Positions 59,166 through 64,000 of a stretch of DNA of 64,000 nucleotides are shown here, in pieces; positions within the stretch are counted from its first letter, which is position 1; the number at the start of each line of letters is the position of its first letter. The DNA is from Lucinisca nassula (lineage: Eukaryota > Mollusca > Bivalvia > Lucinida > Lucinidae), in the NCBI GenBank assembly GCA_963580285.1, contig OY757025.1, positions 119,874,223 through 119,938,222 on the forward strand, in the 5' to 3' direction. The notes under the pieces are model-generated. The model had not been told where the DNA came from, did no database searches, and was given only the letters and a program-made list of their open reading frames with translations. The position numbers and the translations under genes were made by a program.

Positions 59166-59179
59166 AACGTTGAAGTGAG

Positions 59180-59475
59180 TCCAATGCACTGGCGTATGTA
59201 ATACGACTTCTGATTGGATAACGTCAAGAATTTGCGACAGTACATTCTGCGATATACTGTCGGAAACCGGACATCATTACGTTACGTCGCTTTTTCATTG
59301 GTTGGCAGCTCACAGCACTATACGTTTTGTGCAAAATAGTACATGTGTAACCAAATAGCCAAATAAGTGCATTTGAATGGATAAAACTGTATAAGAATTG
59401 TCATTTAGGGAGATAAATTGCCAGATTTTACGGCCGCAAGTTCCGTTTCAAGGCTTCTTTGACACGTAAAAGATT
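59180..59475 (-). repeat. F2 dispersed repeat in the 3' UTR region
   Basis: Reverse orientation of 26795-27170, with 'gattggataacgtcaagaat', 'tacgttacgtcgctttttca' and 'attttacggccgcaag'. No AATAAA is seen between the stop and the next repeat at 59476, so the polyadenylation site is unclear. Confidence 0.6.
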
Positions 59476-60190
59476 GGATACAACATAAATGTTATGCGAC
59501 ATACTGCTAAATGGTATTTAACCCAGTCACGGTTGACAACTTTCCTTCCCTCTTTAATAGCACGCCCGTGGGTCAGGCCTCATATTCTATGACGGTTCCT
59601 GCGTAAATGTTTGCTGAGAATTAGATAGAATCTCATTTTATGTAATGTTGGTTTGTGCCTGATGCTGTATTTCTGGCTTGGCCCATCGGTGTCTTACAGT
59701 TGGTTTTCTTTTGCTCCAGCATTTCAGTGGTTTCTTGCTGTTGAGTCCTCAGTGTTGTTTCATCTCTGTGGATGATATATTTTTGTGTTCACGGACCTTT
59801 TGCACTGATAAGTTGGGAGGCCTTCATGCGGGCTGGACGGATTGTTTGTCTGGATCGTGGCGGAGGAGGGGGCGGGGATTGTGGCCGCATGGGGTCGATT
59901 TGGGCCCCAAGTGGTATTCGTTCCACTGACCGTTCCAAGGCAGTTCTTCTGTCGCGGTTTTTTTTTTTTGTTGTTGTTTTGGTTTGTCTTTGAGTCTTTG
60001 TATCGTTTATATTATTTTGTTTCGGATAGCCAATTGGCCTTTTTGTGGGAAAGTTACTGTCCTTTTGGCTTTCCGCTATTGATGTTTCCATTAGGGTCTG
60101 TTGTTTCATGTTTGTTCCCTTTAATGCCTCTGATGGGAGCTGTGGGTTAATTGTATCGATTCCTGATCATTGCCCTCACTTGTATTTTAT
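59476..60190 (+). mobile_element. Penelope-like element, 3' part (type I)
   Basis: The end of the RT ORF (AT…QTAC-like, broken) is followed by the full tail to 'gatcattgccctcacttgta'. It is G-rich in the middle compared with other copies. Confidence 0.7.
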
Positions 60191-60577
60191 CCTGACACTT
60201 GGCACTCTAGGCAAAAAGTAAGCAGTCAACAATTAAAAATATTCTGTCATTTGTCCTTGAATTCAGTTTTTGACATTTCGTGCAAGGAGACAATTTGAAT
60301 TAAATGCCAAACCCTGCCTACAGGGTAAATTCGAAAAAATGCCATTTATTTATCGTCTGCAGCTTTAGCCCAGACAGTGGTAAAGATTGATGAAACTCGC
60401 AACATGACTATCAAAGCATTATGGCCCATGTCATTCATGCGTCATATAACAATGTTCCTGTTAAGGTTTAGCACTTATTTATCGGCTGCGAATGGTCTCG
60501 CCATTTTCAAGTGTGCCATGCCATTATTTGTTGGATTTGATTTCCGTTCTTGATCTCAGGACTCTTGAGCTTTTGTT
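60191..60577. other. No recognisable feature
   Basis: Downstream intergenic sequence with no family match. Confidence 0.4.
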
Positions 60578-60872
60578 TGTTTGATTTGAGGTTTAACGTC
60601 CCCATCAACACTGTAAAGGTTATTTTGGAGAGGTTGCTTCCAATTTTGTGGGACTTTTACCCGACATTGAGATGAAATGACATCTCAAGCCCTGTCGCCC
60701 AATGAAACCAATAGGGTTTATTAGCATGGACGGTCCGCCTCGCACCGCGGTTCCTGGACAGGCTTAGATCCTCTAAGCGGTTTACCAGTACTAGTGTGCG
60801 GGCTGGATTCAGCTCTGCGTGGAAGCATCATGCAGCCCATATATTTCTTCAAGTCCCTATGGGCGGGGGCCG
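60578..60872 (+). repeat. Dispersed repeat Q, copy 3
   Basis: Plus orientation, from 'tttgatttgaggtttaacgt' to 'tccctatgggcgggggc'. Opposite to copies 1 and 2. Confidence 0.7.
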
Positions 60873-61002
60873 TCAGGACTCTTGAGCTACTGCGTGTTGA
60901 CAGAATCTCTCATTACAAGACTAATGCTTCCGGGTCTAATACATAAAGGCGCAGGCTGAAAATGGTCTACCCTAACACGAATTTCTACTGGTATTCTTCT
61001 GA

Positions 61003-61235
61003 CATCATGAGAACAAGTCCGTGAAATGAACACCCCCTTAAACCCCACTTTCTATAGAGAAAACTAGGGTATACAGGGGCATACATTATTTTTCTTATTT
61101 TGGCCCCAAAACATAGGTTGTGGGTACCTGTGTCTGCTGTATCTATACGAAAAATATCACGGATTTTCATCAGAAAAAATGGCCATTTTGGAGGTGTAAA
61201 AATGCACTATGTTGCACGGATGTGTTATCGTGATG
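61003..61235. mobile_element. Palindromic element B, centre deleted
   Basis: Both ends ('catcatgagaacaagtccgt' and 'cacggatgtgttatcgtgatg') and the 'ggccattttggaggtg' block are kept. The hairpin is lost after 'cataggttgtgggtacc'. Confidence 0.75.
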
Positions 61236-61339
61236 TACGATATTTTACTTCTCTATACAGCATAATGCATGAAACATGTGGGTCTAGATTCTAACACCTT
61301 TCTGATGACTCAAATAGTCCTCCTGCACATTCTTGCGTG

Positions 61340-61462
61340 CTCTAATAAGACGGTTCTAACGAATGCGCACAATTTAATGTGAGCAGAAAAATGCTTATAA
61401 TGTTCACCCCTAAAAACGCCCTCATTTATCATGCTGTTCACGGCATAGGTTTGTTAATGTAA
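61340..61462. mobile_element. Half copy of palindromic B
   Basis: It begins in the hairpin ('agacggttctaacgaatgc') and runs to 'ggtttgttaatgtaatg'. Confidence 0.5.
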
Positions 61463-61694
61463 TGTCTTATAGTGTTGCATGTTAGGTGATATTTATTACT
61501 TAAAAATACTTAATTCTAAATTGCAATGGTTTTCTTAAATCTAACAGTATTATTGTTATTTTTTCCTCACATTTATGCCATTTATAGATTCTTTAATGAA
61601 GAAATTTAGTAAAACTGTATCTTTTTCTTTCTTCTACCTATCACTTTGACACAACGTGAACAATATCTTTACAGGTAAGAGTACTGATTTATAA

Positions 61695-61961
61695 CATCAT
61701 ATTAACAAGTCCGTGAAATTTATCCCACATTTTATAGAGAAACTGGGATTTACGGGGGGTAGCCATTATTTTTTCTTATTTCTGCTCCAAGGCATAATTC
61801 TTGGTACTCATTAGAACCGCCTCAATGAAGCGGTTCTGACGAGCACCCACAACCTATGTTTTGAGCATTTGTTGGAAAATTATAACGGATTTTCATCAGT
61901 AAAGTAGCCATTTTGGAGATGTGAAAAATGCACTGTGTCGCACTGGAGAGTTATCATAATG
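61695..61961. mobile_element. Palindromic element, variant B
   Basis: 'catcatattaacaagtccgt' to 'ggagagttatcataatg', with hairpin 'ccgcctcaatgaagcgg' (one mismatch). Confidence 0.8.
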
Positions 61962-62027
61962 GGCATATACATGTAAAAAAGAGATTTGAGAAGACACCCC
62001 TTTTGTCGGTGTTTGAAGATAATCAGA

Positions 62028-62165
62028 ATAGAAGTGGAGGCAATGATCAGGAATCGATACAATCAACCCACAGCTCCCATCAGGAGCACCAAAGGGAAAG
62101 AAACACAAACATGAAACAACTGACCTAATTCAAACACCAATAGCGGAAAATCGAAAGGACAGTTA
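62028..62165 (-). mobile_element. Penelope-like 3' tail, type I, short
   Basis: 5'-truncated tail on the minus strand, 3' end at about 62028. Confidence 0.65.
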
Positions 62166-62264
62166 GGAAGGCTAATTAGGAGCAGTCTAATAAGGATTTA
62201 CATTATTTGTATAGATATTTTTGCGCAGGTATGCAGGGTTTAAAGTGATAGTGGGGGCTTATTT

Positions 62265-62450
62265 TCTAGTATTATGGGATCATCGATTCCATTTGGGAAT
62301 TTTGAAACATGTTCGAGGGTCACTGAGGAGGCCTAAACGGCCGAAGCTAAGCTAGTCTGGCCAAGAACAAACGTCTACACTCCACAGTTTTCAGTTCTGT
62401 CTTCTGGCCCTTGCTTTCAAAGCATTACCTTTCTCTGGAACATACACTGC
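62265..62450 (+). mobile_element. Retrozyme-like element, second type, plus strand
   Basis: It matches the 177-bp insertion in reverse orientation: 'gggatcatcgattcc' at the start, then the hammerhead, then 'actccac…tcagttctgt' and 'ctggaacata'. Confidence 0.65.
62317..62363 (+). ncRNA. Hammerhead ribozyme, borderline copy
   Basis: Plus strand: GGGUCA; CUGAGGAG (allowed, since core position 7 is variable); stem II GCC-UAAAC-GGC; CGAAG in place of CGAAA; short stem III; UC; cleavage would fall between 62357 and 62358; UGGCCA. The A15.1 to G change replaces an A-U with a G-U at the catalytic site, so activity is doubtful. Confidence 0.6.
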
Positions 62451-62900
62451 TCAAAACAATTAAAGGAGCAAACAATATTTCCTCATAGTATAAAGATGTT
62501 GGATAATGATGATAAAAAAACGATTCAGAAAGATGAAAAATTTTATCTGCAACATGTTAGTGGCAAACATTGGCAACAAGTCACAAAAAGCACGGCCAGT
62601 AACCTGTTAAGAAAGAATTTGCATAAATGTTTGAGAAATCGCCATCTTTACGTCAGATTATTTTAAATGTTATAGACATGCGCAAATCAGTCTGTTTTTT
62701 TCTGTCAGTAATGTGCATGACCACCTCGAGCAGCACAACACCCCTGATGTTGCCCAGGCTCAGCAACGATCCTAAGGGTCTACCCACTTTCAAGCAAAGT
62801 GACAGCTTGAGCGACCTCAACTTCTTCCAAAAACCACCCAACACCATCTGAACTTTGAAGTCACTATGAAACCCCCCAAAAAAACGTATGCTCGAAGGAA
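62451..62900. other. No named feature
   Basis: It begins 'actgctcaaaacaattaaag', a phrase that may be a transposon end, but no matching end was found. Short ORFs show no domain. Confidence 0.35.
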
Positions 62901-62924
62901 TTGCGTGTTACAAATTTACTCATG

Positions 62925-64000
62925 AAAAAATAGTTGACCCATATTTTTTTATCTTAATTATCTCCCCTTTTTTTAGATATTTCCTTTTTAATTAGATAAC
63001 AAAGGAATCTCGTTAGCAAGATATCTCAAAAAGTATTTGAGCTAGAGCCTTGAAATTTGGTGTACTGATTTGAACTGAGAAGGAGATCACCTAATTAAAT
63101 TTTCAAAAAAAAGAAAACATATGCAGTTTAGTTGGAGTTACTCCCTTTGCAATTTCTGGCGATTTAATCCTGTGGCTTACAAGTGCATCACAAAACTAAA
63201 GAACCATGTATGCTAGTGTTTTGAAAGTTCATATGTGGAATACTCATGAAAAATAGTTGACCCGTATTTTTTTCTTAATCTGATTTATCTCCCCTTTTTT
63301 AATTATTGCCTTTTTAATTAGATAACATGGGAATCTCGTTAGCAAGATATCCGAAAAAGTATATGAGCTAGAGCCTCGGCATTAGGTGTACTAATTTGGA
63401 CTAAGCAGGAGATCACCTGGTTAAATTTTCAAAAAAAAAATCAATTTTGTTGGAGTTACTGCCCTTTGCAACTTTCGACCATTAAATCCTGTCGCTTACA
63501 AGTGCATAGCATACCTTGAGAACCATGTATGCTTGTGTTTTGAAAATTCATGTATGGATTCTTCATGAAAAAAAAAGTTAATATGTTTTGGTTTTTTTTG
63601 CCAACTGATTTATCTCCCCTTTTCGAGATATTTCCCCTTTAACTAAATAACAGAGAAGTCTCGTTAGCAAGATATCTCAAAAAATATTTGGGCTAGAGCC
63701 TTCATATTTTGTATACTGATTGAGACTGAGCAGATCACCTGATTCAATTTTCAACCAATTAAATGAAATTTTGTGGGAGTTATGGCCCTTTGCATTTTAT
63801 GGCCGTTAAATTGTGTTGCTTTCTTCTGCAAGGCATTACTTAAAGACTGTGTATGCTAGTGTCTTGAAATGTCATGTATGGATTCCTTATGAAAGAATAG
63901 TTGAAGTGTATGTTTGTCTTATCTGAATTATCTCCACTTCTCATGTTATTTCCCCTTTAATTAGATAACATTTTGATCTTGATAGCAAGATATCTCAAAA
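62925..64000. repeat. Tandem repeat, about 320-bp units, runs off the window
   Basis: Units near 62928, 63253, 63575 and 63893 share 'atttatctccccttttt', 'ttagcaagatatctcaaaaa', 'gagctagagcctt' and 'ggagttactccctttgcaa'. This looks like the core of another modular element whose right end is beyond 64000. Confidence 0.7.

Larger units (their letters stand above)
57661..58830 (-). mobile_element. Penelope-like element, tandem copy 1, RT fingers region
   Basis: Minus strand. Its upstream part encodes APADKAANNVVVVRRLHYVN and NEGQDKLPRLYWLPKLHKRP, then CTTTELSK, the fingers-side motifs of Penelope-like RTs. ADLFLYCYERDF and YLDDLLN follow, broken by stops and by the ribozyme insertion at 57742-57918. 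Confidence 0.75.

Noticed and set aside
62451..62900. A Tc1/mariner-like element from 'actgctcaaaacaattaaag'
   Set aside because: No inverse end, no target duplication and no transposase remnant were found.

Overview
The window looks like intron-rich animal DNA, most likely from a bivalve mollusc. The evidence is one widely spaced multi-exon gene with GT-AG introns, together with a dense mix of repeat types known from bivalves: a RUDI/Meta-SINE-like tRNA SINE, tandem-core modular elements, Penelope-like retroelements and hammerhead ribozyme elements. No bacterial, viral or organellar gene is present. The species is inferred from repeat style only.

The only host gene I can support runs on the plus strand from 7080 to the stop at 59163-59165. 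Nine exons can be joined with every splice phase matching. They give the last 933 residues of a protein with two cyclic-nucleotide-binding folds, a long Ser/Pro/Lys-rich region and a basic C-terminus, closest in type to CNBD2 (CRIS), a cAMP-binding protein of sperm. The first domain keeps the conserved Glu and Arg of the phosphate-binding cassette and carries an approximately 85-residue charged insert. The second domain is degenerate. The 5' exons are not visible and are probably upstream of base 1. Only about 2.8 kb of 64 kb is coding.

The introns and both flanks are mostly mobile DNA: (1) about 20 complete and many partial copies of a roughly 280-bp palindromic element in two variants, A and B, with shared CATYACG ends and a shared inner hairpin; (2) more than 25 fragments of Penelope-like retroelements (PADK, LPKLHK and YLDD motifs), in tandem, inverted and tail-only copies with two 3'-tail types; (3) tRNA SINEs; (4) modular elements whose cores are tandem repeats of 140-320 bp; (5) TTAA-flanked foldback MITEs and other hairpins; (6) a pair of 460-bp direct repeats; and (7) two LINE ORF fragments.

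The most striking find is a set of type-I hammerhead ribozymes. The best is on the minus strand at 57820-57865, inside a 177-bp insertion with a 6-bp target duplication in a Penelope copy. A second, at 14988-15033, lies in a 431-bp insertion that is 1.13 copies of a 383-nt unit, as expected if a circular or multimeric ribozyme RNA was reverse transcribed. These are retrozyme-like elements. Degraded relatives lie at 46336, 47921, 54970 and 62317.

Layout: 1-7079 repeats and possible upstream intron; 7080-23001 exons 1-3 with Penelope, SINE and ribozyme elements between; 23002-43986 exons 4-7 with a 3-kb tandem-core element, palindromes and hairpins; 43987-59165 exons 8-9 in the densest Penelope/ribozyme cluster; 59166-64000 downstream repeats.
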